Part shown: positions 1 through 8,385 of the stretch, piece after piece
Layout of the letters: every line of letters starts with the position of its first letter
How positions within the stretch are numbered: position 1 is the stretch's first letter
Assembly (NCBI RefSeq): GCF_009725995.1
Contig: NZ_RCNS01000004.1
Coordinates: 248,001-312,000, forward strand
Source of the DNA: Zobellia laminariae
GTDB taxonomy: Bacteria > Bacteroidota > Bacteroidia > Flavobacteriales > Flavobacteriaceae
Direction: 5' to 3'
DNA: 64,000 nt
Made by a program: the position numbers and the translations under genes
The notes under the pieces: model-generated
Told to the model about the DNA's origin: nothing
What the model saw: the letters and a program-made list of their open reading frames with translations, nothing else
The model's database searches: none

Positions 1-834
1 GTAATGAACGTACTTTTTGAGGGTGGCATCTTCACATATAAAAGCGAGGTCTTTGTTATAAGTATCCATGTAATCAGAATAAACTTCATCACAATTACTT
101 TCGTTATAATGAACAATGATTACCAGTTTTCCAGCGGTTAAGAAGCTCTGTGCGCCTGAGGTGTCCCACCAGTTTTTTTCGGTATTGTAAGATTCATAGG
201 TTACACCATCAAAATTTTCTGCATCCTCTACAAAGTTCTTCGCCATGCATTTCATACCTTTTTGATGTACATAATCACAGAGTTCTTGAAAGTAGGCAAT
301 ACCTTCGGCTTTGGTGACTTCCAGCTCATAGGTTTCCCTAACATCATCATATAAGGCCCAATCCATATTATCAAATTCTACCCAATCAAAACCCCAATCG
401 GCTATTTTGTCTATACGGGCCTTCATAACCTCTACGATTCCCGTTGTAGTAGCGTTTACAAAATATTCCCCGGGCCATTCGCCCCATTGTTTGGTAATTA
501 GATAAGGCTGTAAATCGGCAAAATCATCTCTCCAGTCTTCGCCGGTACCAATACTTATATATGCCGCCAATTGATTTCCGTTGGCCTTTATTTTAGCAAC
601 AGACGCTACTACGTCATCTTGAAAAGGGTCTAACAATACGTAAGCATTGCTCGCATTTAAAGCAATATAATCTACTTGATCGGGCTCATAATTTTCATTA
701 TAAGCATGGTTGTAAACTGGTATGGCATCACTGGTTACTATTGGATCAGTAGTCTCTTCTTTTGTAACAGTATCATCTTCATCGTTACACGACACTTGTA
801 AAAACGCAACTAGAAAGACTAATAAAATTCTCAT
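1..834 (-). CDS. GH114-like glycosidase lipoprotein (C-terminus cut by window edge)
   Basis: An open frame runs from the ATG at 834 off the left edge of the window, giving 278 codons. The N-terminus is a short lipoprotein signal (MRILLVFLVAFLQVSC) followed by the acidic residues NDEDD, a pattern that in Bacteroidota often marks export to the cell surface. The body resembles the TM1410/GH114 TIM-barrel family (endo-alpha-1,4-polygalactosaminidase-like): it has the AYISIGTGEDWRDD stretch, then FDWVEFDNMDW with the acidic residues expected at strand ends, then CMAKNF. Members act on galactosamine-rich polysaccharide, but the substrate here cannot be read from sequence. The family is about 250-300 residues, so little is missing. 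It is last in its direction, with a 68-base gap to osmC. I am fairly sure of the fold and less sure of the activity. Confidence 0.7.
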   Translation of the reverse strand, partial: MRILLVFLVAFLQVSCNDEDDTVTKEETTDPIVTSDAIPVYNHAYNENYEPDQVDYIALNASNAYVLLDPFQDDVVASVAKIKANGNQLAAYISIGTGEDWRDDFADLQPYLITKQWGEWPGEYFVNATTTGIVEVMKARIDKIADWGFDWVEFDNMDWALYDDVRETYELEVTKAEGIAYFQELCDYVHQKGMKCMAKNFVEDAENFDGVTYESYNTEKNWWDTSGAQSFLTAGKLVIIVHYNESNCDEVYSDYMDTYNKDLAFICEDATLKKYVHY

Positions 835-902
835 AATTATGTATTGAAATTGATGTAGCGTAACGGGTGAATTGTATAAAGATGAATAAACAGCTTTACT
901 AT

Positions 903-1307
903 TTATTCCGATATTTTTTGTACTTCACCGTGTATAGTGCAAGATTGTTTAACCGTATTATATATGGTTCCGAACTTTTCAATGTTCTTTTTTAGTAAGT
1001 CAATATTTAAATTTTCGTCTTGACTATATACTTTTAGAACATAATTGATATTGTCCATTCTTGGAGGTTTCTCTAAACGCGTGGCTTTTACCAAAATTTC
1101 AGCATTGGTATATTCAAAATTCATCAAAATAGAAAAACGCTCCACGTTTTTAAGAATACAAGAAGAGAATGATCCTAAAAATAATTCGGCAGGGTTTGGT
1201 AGACTATCTGCCGTTTCTGGAGTGATTCCAAAACTAATTTCAGATTGTTTAATGTCTATTAAAGCACTAGCTTTTGAAGATGAACGTGATGCTATCGAAT
1301 ATTCCAT
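903..1307 (-). CDS. OsmC/Ohr family protein
   Basis: This 134-residue protein has the OsmC fold signature. A first cysteine at about residue 50 (GSFSSC) begins the central helix and a second at about 123 (QSCTIHG) lies near the C-terminus, the pair used by OsmC/Ohr proteins for thiol-dependent reduction of organic hydroperoxides. The segment NPAELFLGSFSSC is the usual lead-in to the helix. There is no signal peptide, so it is cytoplasmic. It lies 16 bases downstream of the GNAT gene on the same strand, so the two may be co-transcribed. The specific subfamily (OsmC, Ohr or YhfA-like) is not settled. Confidence 0.85.
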   Translation of the reverse strand: MEYSIASRSSSKASALIDIKQSEISFGITPETADSLPNPAELFLGSFSSCILKNVERFSILMNFEYTNAEILVKATRLEKPPRMDNINYVLKVYSQDENLNIDLLKKNIEKFGTIYNTVKQSCTIHGEVQKISE

Positions 1308-1323
1308 AACTTGAATATTAATG

Positions 1324-1836
1324 TTATTTAACTCCTTTCTTCAACTTAACCCAAAGGTAATCATCTATTATTTTATCATTTTTGAATGCTGCATTTTTTT
1401 TAATGCTTTCTAAAGTGAAATTATTCTTTTCCAGTACGCGCATAGAAGGCTTGTTAAACTCAAAAACGCCAGCTTCTATTCTTACAATATCAAAAGTATT
1501 GAAAGCATAATCGGTCATTAATGCTATGGCCTTCGTGGCAATTCCATTTCCCCAGAAAGGCTCACCTATAAAATATCCCATTTCGGCACTTAATCTAAAA
1601 ACATCTTTTTTGATGTCTATTCCTATTTCGCCAACAAAAATGCCTTTCCAGTAAATTAATTTTCTTTCCGCAGGAGTTTTTTTAAGTTGAATAGCTATAA
1701 ACTCTTCGGCATCCTTTAAAGTAAAAGGATTGGGAACTTTATCATAACCATTATCAAAAATAATGGGGTTGTTTCTGAATTCAGTAAACTGTTCGGTAAT
1801 ATCCGTTTGATAGTTTTTTAATTCTACCATAAACAT
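1324..1836 (-). CDS. GNAT family N-acetyltransferase (RimJ/RimL type)
   Basis: The 170-residue protein matches the RimJ/RimL-like acetyltransferase group, which transfers an acetyl group from acetyl-CoA to an amine. Visible family features are the central GYFIGEPFWGNGIATKAI stretch, which contains the acetyl-CoA pyrophosphate-binding loop (Q/RxxGxG/A-like, here WGNGIA), and the late VFEFNKPSMRVLEKNNF segment, the standard 'N..S.rvleK.GF' helix. The acceptor is unknown. Two ATGs lie close together (1836 and 1830) and either could be the start. It sits 16 bases upstream of the OsmC gene and 28 bases downstream of the amidase gene. Confidence 0.85.
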   Translation of the reverse strand: MFMVELKNYQTDITEQFTEFRNNPIIFDNGYDKVPNPFTLKDAEEFIAIQLKKTPAERKLIYWKGIFVGEIGIDIKKDVFRLSAEMGYFIGEPFWGNGIATKAIALMTDYAFNTFDIVRIEAGVFEFNKPSMRVLEKNNFTLESIKKNAAFKNDKIIDDYLWVKLKKGVK

Positions 1837-1864
1837 TGAATGTTTAAACTGACTTGCGTTTCAA

Positions 1865-3442
1865 CTAATCTAGTTTTCCATTAGTAGGTGCCTTTTGCAA
1901 GTTAGGTGTTTTTCTGTGTTTTGTTCCTTGTTCGTAAGAATATGCTAAGCCTATTAATATGGGTTCATCATACATTCTGCCCAAAAACTGAAGTCCGGCA
2001 GGTAAGTTTTTAGCGGTAAAACCCATAGGAACTGTAAAGGCAGGTTGACCGGTATGCGGACTAATAACCTGATTGTTGTCTCCTAAATATTCTTCTTGGA
2101 AGTGGTCAATTCTTGCAGGAGGATTATTCCAAGAAGGATAAACGATTGCATCTAGTTCTAAAGAATCCATAACATTTTCTATGGCTTCCCTAAATGCTAT
2201 TCTACGAGTATCCGTATAGGCATCTAAACAAGGAATTTCTGAATCTTCCCATCTGCCGGTATGCTCGGCATTTCTTAATAATCTTTCTTTTGCAAATTCA
2301 GAAGTACTTCCTGCTTTAATAATATCTTCTATGGTTTTTATAGAATCATTTTTTACGTAGTTGGCTAAAAAGCCCTCAACATCTTCCCGAAATGGAGCGC
2401 ACCACTGGTTTTCTTTCAAGCTAGCGAAACCGGGTACAACTACAGAATCCACAACAGTAGCGCCAAGAGAATCCAGTTCGGAAAGTGACTGTTCAAACAA
2501 CGTTTTAATTTCGGGGTCAGGGTCATTATCACTTAATTCTCTCAGGACACCAATTCTAGCGCCAACAAGCGCATCTTTCTTGAGGAACTGAGTATAATTA
2601 GTAGGTATTTTGCCTTCTGAATTTTTGGTAAGCGGGTCATCTGAATCATACCCAGCAATAATTTCTAATACTTTGGTGGCGTCTTCAACAGTTCTGCCCA
2701 TTGGGCCAACCACATCATTTCTTAAATAAAGAGGAACAATGGCACTTCTACTGACTAATCCCAATGTAGTTCGGAATCCTACTAACGCATTATGAGAAGA
2801 AGGGCCTCTTATAGAGTTCCCCGTATCCGTTCCTAAACCAATAGTTCCAAAATTAGAAGCAATGGATGCACCTGTTCCACCACTTGATCCCGCGGGAACG
2901 TAATCTGTATTATATGGATTTCTTGTAGTTCCGGCTGTTGAGCTTTCTGTATGCATGGGACTAAAGGCCCATTCTGCCATGTTAGACTTGGCAATAATTA
3001 TGGCACCGGCTTCAACAAGCTTTTTAATTATAAACGCATCTTCTTCAGGTATGAAATCTTTTAAAGCCAATGAGCCAGCTGTTGTTGGTAGACCAGCGGT
3101 ATTAATATTGTCTTTTACAATTATTGGAATTCCGTGTAAGGGGCGTAAAGTGCCAGTCTCCTTGTATTCCTTGTCAAGGGCTTCAGCAACCTGAAGCGCT
3201 TGCGGATTTATTATGGTAATCGCATTTATGGTGCCGTCAAAATCCTTGATTCTTTCTACATATGCCTGAACCAATTGTTCACTATTAAAAGAACCTTCTG
3301 CATATGCCTTGTGAATATCTGAAATGGTTAATTCAGATAGCTCTATGGCTTTATTATCTGTTTGTGCCGTCTTTTGTTCTTTACAACTATAAAAACCTAA
3401 CGTTAATACTACCAGTAAACAGAAAACTTTAGTTTTTATCAT
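1865..3442 (-). CDS. Amidase-signature family lipoprotein
   Basis: A 525-residue amidase-signature enzyme (amide hydrolysis by a Ser-cisSer-Lys triad). A lipoprotein signal ends at Cys20 (GFYSC), so it is periplasmic or membrane-attached. Lys110 lies in IIVKDNINTAG, the cis-Ser in PAGSSGGTGAS at about residues 183-193, and the nucleophile Ser210 in GTDTGNSIRGP. Family members usually have GTDTGGSIR, so one oxyanion-loop glycine is Asn here. The C-terminal HTGQPAFTVPMGF and LPAGLQFLGR blocks are also typical. The length is normal for an extracytoplasmic amidase. The substrate (peptide amide, aryl amide or other) is unknown. It runs with the downstream GNAT and OsmC genes, and a strong terminator separates it from the SDR gene upstream. 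Confidence 0.88.
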   Translation of the reverse strand: MIKTKVFCLLVVLTLGFYSCKEQKTAQTDNKAIELSELTISDIHKAYAEGSFNSEQLVQAYVERIKDFDGTINAITIINPQALQVAEALDKEYKETGTLRPLHGIPIIVKDNINTAGLPTTAGSLALKDFIPEEDAFIIKKLVEAGAIIIAKSNMAEWAFSPMHTESSTAGTTRNPYNTDYVPAGSSGGTGASIASNFGTIGLGTDTGNSIRGPSSHNALVGFRTTLGLVSRSAIVPLYLRNDVVGPMGRTVEDATKVLEIIAGYDSDDPLTKNSEGKIPTNYTQFLKKDALVGARIGVLRELSDNDPDPEIKTLFEQSLSELDSLGATVVDSVVVPGFASLKENQWCAPFREDVEGFLANYVKNDSIKTIEDIIKAGSTSEFAKERLLRNAEHTGRWEDSEIPCLDAYTDTRRIAFREAIENVMDSLELDAIVYPSWNNPPARIDHFQEEYLGDNNQVISPHTGQPAFTVPMGFTAKNLPAGLQFLGRMYDEPILIGLAYSYEQGTKHRKTPNLQKAPTNGKLD

Positions 3443-3482
3443 ATTGGGGTTTTGTATAAATAGTTTTGGATGCTCTGCGCAT

Positions 3483-3520
3483 AAAAAAAGGTCATCTCGT
3501 TACAGACTAACGAGATGACC
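3483..3520 (-). terminator. Intrinsic terminator after the SDR gene
   Basis: Bases 3490-3502 and 3508-3520 form a perfect 13-bp inverted repeat with a 5-base loop. Read on the minus strand, the hairpin is followed at once by seven T residues (the A-run at 3483-3489). This fits a rho-independent terminator for the TetR-HAD-SDR group. It lies between the SDR stop at 3630 and the amidase start at 3442. Confidence 0.85.
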
Positions 3521-3629
3521 CTAAGTTAAATAATAAACCAGAAGTTCCTTTATGAATTTTAGAATAGCATGCTAAAATTATTAGGTTGATTTATTTTTGT
3601 ACAGATTTTTACTTAATACATACTATCAT

Positions 3630-4364
3630 TTAGACCAATGCTCCATTTGCACCTATAACTTGGCCTGAAATCCACTTAGAATCATCGCTAGCCAGAAACA
3701 ATGCAACGTTGGCAATATCTATTGGTTTTGCCAGTCTATTAAAGGCGTTCATAGAGCTTAATTTATTTATGGTTTCTTGCGATTTTCCTTTCATGAACAA
3801 ATCTGTTTCAGTAGGGCCTGGTGCTAGAGCGTTTACGGAAATACCTCTGCCTATTTCTTTTGAGAAAACACGGGTCATTTGCTCTACTGCTGCTTTTGAT
3901 GCAGAGTACAAGGCATAGGTTGGAAACATTAATTTAACGGTACTGGATGATATATTAATAATATTACCATTGTCCGCTAATTTGGCGTCTGCTTCTTTTA
4001 GTGTATTGAAAACGCCTTTTACGTTAATATCAAATTGTCTACTAAAATCTTCTTGCGTATTGTCTTTTAATTTTTTTGAAATCATAACACCCGCATTATT
4101 AATCAACACGTCTACCTTACCATAGGTTTGAATGGCTTGGTCAAACAATTCGGTCACTTGAATTTGATCACTAACATCAGCTTTTATTGCAATGGCCTTA
4201 CCACCGTTGCTAAGTATAGTTTCTACTGTGTTTTTGGCTTCATCTTCACTGTTCGAGTGGTTTACAATTACTGAAGCTCCGTTTTTGGCCAACAAAATTG
4301 CAATTTCTTTTCCTATGCCTCGTGAGGCTCCCGTTACGATGATTACTTTGTTTTCTAGTTTCAT
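3630..4364 (-). CDS. SDR family NAD(P)-dependent oxidoreductase
   Basis: A 244-residue classical short-chain dehydrogenase/reductase. It shows the cofactor loop TGASRGIG (11-18), the NNAG motif (89-92), the catalytic Ser around 139-141, and the YxxxK pair Tyr153/Lys157 in YALYSASKAA. The closest general relatives are FabG-like 3-oxoacyl reductases and glucose dehydrogenase-like SDRs; the substrate is not evident. It follows the exported HAD gene by 17 bases and a TetR regulator lies just upstream, so the three probably form one regulated unit closed by the terminator at 3483-3520. Confidence 0.9.
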   Translation of the reverse strand: MKLENKVIIVTGASRGIGKEIAILLAKNGASVIVNHSNSEDEAKNTVETILSNGGKAIAIKADVSDQIQVTELFDQAIQTYGKVDVLINNAGVMISKKLKDNTQEDFSRQFDINVKGVFNTLKEADAKLADNGNIINISSSTVKLMFPTYALYSASKAAVEQMTRVFSKEIGRGISVNALAPGPTETDLFMKGKSQETINKLSSMNAFNRLAKPIDIANVALFLASDDSKWISGQVIGANGALV

Positions 4365-4381
4365 AATATTCAGTATTTTGT

Positions 4382-5182
4382 TTATTTGAGGGCTATTAAA
4401 TTTTGTGCTATTGGAGTTAGGTTTGACCCAATAATTTCAGGATTAGGAGCTAATGGATACAATTGGGCACCAGGTCTACTGACAAATGCGCCTCTCCAAT
4501 TTGCCCAAATTGCTCCAGCAATATCCCAGCCATGCGCAGCAACTAACATACATTCATGTGATTGAATTCCCATTTTTCTAGCAGCCCAATCATAAGCATC
4601 TGCATCTGGTTTAAATTTACCCATATCTTCAATACTTAAGCGTTCATCAAAATAATCAAGCAAACCGGCATTGGTAAATTGAGTCTCTACACCCTTGTTT
4701 GAAGAATTGGTAAAGGATACCAATTTAAACCCAGCATCTTTTAATTGTTGTAGTGCTGGTTTTACATCTGGGTGCGCGGGTAATGACCTAATAGGACCTA
4801 GAATAGCTTCTTTTGCTTCGTCTTCGGTTAATGTTATACCATTATTTGCAGCTACCATTTGTAAAGCTGCTGCGCCAATAATTCCAAAATCATTGTATTG
4901 TCTTCCCACGGTGGTAACTAAAGAGTATTGAAGCATAGTAGTAAACCATAAGGGTAAAAGGTCACTTCGGTTTCCCAGGACGGCTCCAACACTCTCTTTC
5001 ATAGCTGTTAGGTCAAGTAGGGTTTCGTTTACATCAAAGAATAGCACTTTAGGTCTAATTTCGCTACCTGTTATAATTGGCTCTGCAGGCTTATTTGATG
5101 CATTACCAAACTGAGGTATTGTTGCTCCGGCTAAACCAAGTACGGTTGTTTTTTTGATAAAATCTCTTCTGTTGTTTTTCAT
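4382..5182 (-). CDS. Exported HAD type II protein (dehalogenase-like, halide Arg absent)
   Basis: A 266-residue HAD-superfamily protein of the haloacid dehalogenase type II group, with an N-terminal twin-arginine signal (NRRDFIKK, then a hydrophobic stretch to about residue 28), so it is probably exported folded. Core residues are present: nucleophile Asp50 and Thr54 in FFDVNETLLD, Asn/Ser in SFTNSS (about 156-161), Lys191 and Tyr197 in KPDADAY, and Asp220 in HGWDIAGA. The Arg that cradles the halide in L-2-haloacid dehalogenases (LWRxKQLEY) is Phe80 here (LWFTTMLQY), and the usual SSN before the last Asp is AAH. I therefore call the fold and doubt true dehalogenase activity. It lies between the TetR gene (52-base gap) and the SDR gene (17 bases). 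Confidence 0.82.
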   Translation of the reverse strand: MKNNRRDFIKKTTVLGLAGATIPQFGNASNKPAEPIITGSEIRPKVLFFDVNETLLDLTAMKESVGAVLGNRSDLLPLWFTTMLQYSLVTTVGRQYNDFGIIGAAALQMVAANNGITLTEDEAKEAILGPIRSLPAHPDVKPALQQLKDAGFKLVSFTNSSNKGVETQFTNAGLLDYFDERLSIEDMGKFKPDADAYDWAARKMGIQSHECMLVAAHGWDIAGAIWANWRGAFVSRPGAQLYPLAPNPEIIGSNLTPIAQNLIALK

Positions 5183-5234
5183 GAATTAGTAGTGTTTAAA
5201 AACATTCTTATAGGTATGTTTTGGGGTAAAAAAA

Positions 5235-5837
5235 TTAAGCTGCTATTTGTTTTAAGTATAAGGTGAGTCCTGATAAGTATTCGTCTAGGATAGAATCATC
5301 ATTGTAAAGTTTTCTTATACCACGTATGCCTTCAAATGCACTAATTAAATACACTGCTACGGCTTGGCTAGAAATATTTTTATTGATGGTGTTTTCTTCT
5401 TGACCTCTTTTGATTAATAGAATTAAGGCCGCTTTCCATTTTTCAACAATACTTTTTAAGGCTATTTGATAGGTTGCTTCAAAATCTCCTATTTCATTGA
5501 TGAAATTATTCATGGGACAACCATGTTGCTTATCATAAATTGAAAATGATTTTAAGCGGTGTATGAAAGTTTTTTCTAAAATGTCAAGTGGATTCCCATC
5601 ACCATACAGTGGTAGAATCATACTGTCACAAACCCGTTTTTCAACTTTTAGGGCAATAACGGCTAATCCTAATTCTTTCTTGTTTTTATAATGATGGTAG
5701 AATGCTCCTTTTGTAAGCTTGGTAGCTTTCATTACTTTATCAATACTGGTAGTCTTAAAACCATTCTCGTAAAAAATCTTAAATGCCTTATCAACAATGA
5801 TTTGTTTTGTAAGTTCAGACTTTAGCTCTTGTTGCAT
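5235..5837 (-). CDS. TetR/AcrR family transcriptional regulator
   Basis: A 200-residue TetR-type regulator. The N-terminal helix-turn-helix is clear: AFKIFYENGFKTTSIDKVM, then KATKLTKGAFYHHYKNKKEL at about residues 40-60. The C-terminal part is the variable ligand-binding domain; the HGCPMNNFINEIG stretch resembles the TetR_C group found in NemR/AcrR-like proteins, and a Cys at this point could be a sensor residue, which is inference. It is first in the TetR-HAD-SDR run and most likely controls those genes. A near-consensus -7 box (TACCTTTA on the minus strand) lies a few bases upstream of the ATG, so the transcript may have a very short leader. Confidence 0.88.
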   Translation of the reverse strand: MQQELKSELTKQIIVDKAFKIFYENGFKTTSIDKVMKATKLTKGAFYHHYKNKKELGLAVIALKVEKRVCDSMILPLYGDGNPLDILEKTFIHRLKSFSIYDKQHGCPMNNFINEIGDFEATYQIALKSIVEKWKAALILLIKRGQEENTINKNISSQAVAVYLISAFEGIRGIRKLYNDDSILDEYLSGLTLYLKQIAA

Positions 5838-5984
5838 TTAGTAAAGGTATTCAAAAAAATACCACATTGAATGTTTTTAACTTAATGTCAACATCTTTTG
5901 CATTTAGGTTGCTCTCTGCAATTCTGTAATAGTTGTGCTGATTTGAGGTAACCCTTTTATTAACCACACAAATTTGTGTAGCAT

Positions 5985-6632
5985 TTAGACCTTAATAAAT
6001 TTGTTTCTCGCTATAGTTGAAATAGGGACTATTTTTTTAACAGCTTTCACTCCAGCTTCAATTTTTATATCAAGGTTGTTTTCTTTTGGTGGAAGGGGGC
6101 AGGAGCTATAATTGTTATAAGCGCAGTAGGGATTATATGCTTTGTTGAAATCAACTTCAACACTGTCCGAGTTAGGAATTCTTAAATCAATATACCTTCC
6201 GCCACCATAAGTTTCCTCTCCGTTGGTCAGGTCAGTAAAAGGAAGAAATAAATAATCTTTGTATTCTTCAGTTTGACGCAAACGATGACTTTGGTAAATA
6301 GTTAATTTGTGCTGTTGGCCTTCTATTTCAAATACAACTTCTCCATATTTTTCATAGGTAGGAGCTCTGTTGGTTGTTGTTTTCATTTTAAACGGCAGTG
6401 GGTCTAAAACTCTGGTGAATTTAGCTTTTACACGGTAGGCTTCATTAATTTCATAGAAGTCATGACCAGCAAATTTTTTCTGTTCTTTTTTACTTAAAGG
6501 CGACTTCTCCGGATTTTTGAACTCGGCATTCAGTTCCTCTTGAAATGCTTTAATATCTTCAATTTGGGATTGATCTTGCGCAAACAACATGGTGTTTGAG
6601 AATATCAATACCACAGCTAAAATTATTTTCAT
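5985..6632 (-). CDS. DUF1684 family exported protein
   Basis: A 215-residue protein with a Sec signal (MKIILAVVLIFSNTMLFAQ). It belongs to DUF1684. The diagnostic C-terminal block is present: GRYIDLRIPNSDSVEVDFN, then the NPYCAYNNYSSCPLPPKENNLDIKIEAG region with its three cysteines and the PPxEN motif. The family is widespread in Bacteroidota and Actinobacteria and has no established biochemical role. The N-terminal half contains an FxGHDFYEINEAYRVKAKF-like section also conserved in the family. It is 45 bases downstream of the coiled-coil lipoprotein gene on the same strand. Confidence 0.85.
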   Translation of the reverse strand: MKIILAVVLIFSNTMLFAQDQSQIEDIKAFQEELNAEFKNPEKSPLSKKEQKKFAGHDFYEINEAYRVKAKFTRVLDPLPFKMKTTTNRAPTYEKYGEVVFEIEGQQHKLTIYQSHRLRQTEEYKDYLFLPFTDLTNGEETYGGGRYIDLRIPNSDSVEVDFNKAYNPYCAYNNYSSCPLPPKENNLDIKIEAGVKAVKKIVPISTIARNKFIKV

Positions 6633-6677
6633 GCTATATAGATGTTCTGGAATGCTAAGCGATGTGTTTGAATATTA

Positions 6678-7328
6678 CTACTCTCCAAGCTCAGTAATCT
6701 TCTGTTCGTAAAGCTTCTTACTCTCTACGACGGCAACATTCAATTCTTGCATAATACCTTCAACACGACCTTCTATGCTTTTCATTTGGTCATTAATATT
6801 ATCAAAAGAATTAAGGGCAGCAGCTACTTCTAGGGCCTTTACCACTTCTACGGCATCACCATGTAAGAGTTTTAATTTGTCTATAGCTTTTGATGTATTG
6901 GTCAATGTGCCATTATACTTCGTACGCGCTTTTTGAATGGCACTCAAAAGAGTTTTTTTGCTGGTTTCGTCACTTAGGCTATTGGTCTGCTTTTCCATGG
7001 CAGTAAAAAGATTAGTAGCCTTCTCTTTTAAATCTTCGTATTCTTTGTTTAGATTATTTACACGGCGGTCTACTTTCTCCCAATCACCATATACCTTGGC
7101 AAATTCCTTATCTTCATTTTTAGTGTCTTCTAAAGCAGCTTTTAGTGCACTTAAAGATTCTAAGCCTCTGTTTACATTTTTATTGGCAGTTTCTTTCTTG
7201 CTTTCAAATGTAGATACTTGACTTTTAAATTTGTCTTTTAAACGAATTAGGTCTTCAGGGCTTTTGTCTTTCCAACATGAAGTTAATACAAGCGCAGTTA
7301 GGGCAATAAATAGTGTTTTCTTAAACAT
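6678..7328 (-). CDS. Coiled-coil lipoprotein of unknown function
   Basis: A 216-residue protein with a lipoprotein signal ending in VLTSC (Cys18). The rest is highly charged and almost entirely helical by eye, with heptad-like spacing (LIRLKDKFKSQVSTFESKK, VDRRVNNLNKEYEDLKEK and similar), so it is a predicted periplasmic coiled coil anchored by lipid. I recognise no named domain. It lies between the metallophosphoesterase and DUF1684 genes on the same strand. No function is assigned. Confidence 0.75.
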   Translation of the reverse strand: MFKKTLFIALTALVLTSCWKDKSPEDLIRLKDKFKSQVSTFESKKETANKNVNRGLESLSALKAALEDTKNEDKEFAKVYGDWEKVDRRVNNLNKEYEDLKEKATNLFTAMEKQTNSLSDETSKKTLLSAIQKARTKYNGTLTNTSKAIDKLKLLHGDAVEVVKALEVAAALNSFDNINDQMKSIEGRVEGIMQELNVAVVESKKLYEQKITELGE

Positions 7329-7373
7329 GTAATGTAATTATTAGTTAATGGTGGGGTAAAGATACGTATTCTT

Positions 7374-8291
7374 CTAACTTTTCGTTTTTTGGTAGTCCGT
7401 TAGCTTTTGAGGACCTTCCAGCAAAACACGTACTACACGAAGCGTGCCATCATCTGTGGTAGATATTTGCCATTTTATAAGTGAGATACTGCCTTTCTCA
7501 ATTTCAATACCCGTAATACTACGTGGATGAACACAACTACCGTCATTAAAAAACGGAATGTCTCCAGGTTCTGGAAAGCGTGGCCGGTGGGTATGACCAA
7601 CAATAGTGATCAAAAGATTGTTCTTTAGTATCCACTTTTTAATACGCCGCTCTACTTTTATAAGTTCTTTGTAATTTTTTGCGGGACTTGTAGGGTCTGC
7701 AATACCCCATACCTGTAGTGGTTTCCATAATGCGCGTACCAAGAACCGGCTCCAACGCCAAAACGTATAGTTCCACCAGTCTGCCTGATGCCCGTGTGTT
7801 AAGAAAATTTCTTGTTCAGTGTCTTTATGCCGCAGTATAATGCCTTCATGATAGGTAATGCCTTCAAAAAGTTCTTTAGATTCCCCATCTATAGGTTCAA
7901 AATAGCTGCTTAGGTTCTTCTTTACATATTCTGGGTCTTTATAGACCATATCATGGTTTCCCCAGATCATATGAAGTCTACGACCTAAATGAAATTTTCG
8001 CAAAAGTTCATAAACATTCTTGTGGGCCTGAAAAATAGATTCAAAAAATCGGTTTTCCCAAAGCTCATCACCATCGCCTATTTCACAATAATCAAACCCT
8101 TCTTTAAAATAGAAATTAAGGGCGTGAAAGTAGATATTCCGGTTGTTTGCGAAGTCATCTGCAAAGCTGTTGTCACCCCTGTGGCAGTCACTAAAGAGAA
8201 TAAATTTCGATTCATCGTCAAAAGGTACCGTTTTGGCAGTTTGGTATGCATTGGATAACCTTGTATTGGACGACATATCGTAAATTTGCAT
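7374..8291 (-). CDS. Cytoplasmic metallophosphoesterase
   Basis: A 305-residue calcineurin-like phosphoesterase without a signal peptide. All five metal-binding blocks are visible: DCHRGD (Asp35, His37), GDGDELWEN, GNHD, THGHQADWW and VGHTHRPRFP. The layout is like that of LpxH-type or UDP-diacylglucosamine pyrophosphatase-like enzymes, but the insertions differ and I would not call lpxH. The start at 8291 (MQIYDM) is used; a second ATG at 8276 (MSSNTR) is equally possible. It is divergent from the GAF protein gene, with 94 bases between starts. Another phosphoesterase domain is encoded nearby at 11982-15734. Confidence 0.82.
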   Translation of the reverse strand: MQIYDMSSNTRLSNAYQTAKTVPFDDESKFILFSDCHRGDNSFADDFANNRNIYFHALNFYFKEGFDYCEIGDGDELWENRFFESIFQAHKNVYELLRKFHLGRRLHMIWGNHDMVYKDPEYVKKNLSSYFEPIDGESKELFEGITYHEGIILRHKDTEQEIFLTHGHQADWWNYTFWRWSRFLVRALWKPLQVWGIADPTSPAKNYKELIKVERRIKKWILKNNLLITIVGHTHRPRFPEPGDIPFFNDGSCVHPRSITGIEIEKGSISLIKWQISTTDDGTLRVVRVLLEGPQKLTDYQKTKS

Positions 8292-8385
8292 AAATATCTA
8301 AAAAAAGCGGTGAAGGGCATAAAGATTGCCTTAACAATACAATATTTTATTTTGTAACTTTAAGAGGGTATTTACGACTGATGAG

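Noticed and set aside
3565..3574. TAGCATGCTA palindrome downstream of the SDR gene
   Set aside because: It is short and lies between the SDR stop and a much stronger terminator; chance is the simplest explanation.
7374..8291. lpxH (UDP-diacylglucosamine pyrophosphatase)
   Set aside because: The metal motifs are general to calcineurin-like enzymes, and I could not see LpxH-specific features with confidence.
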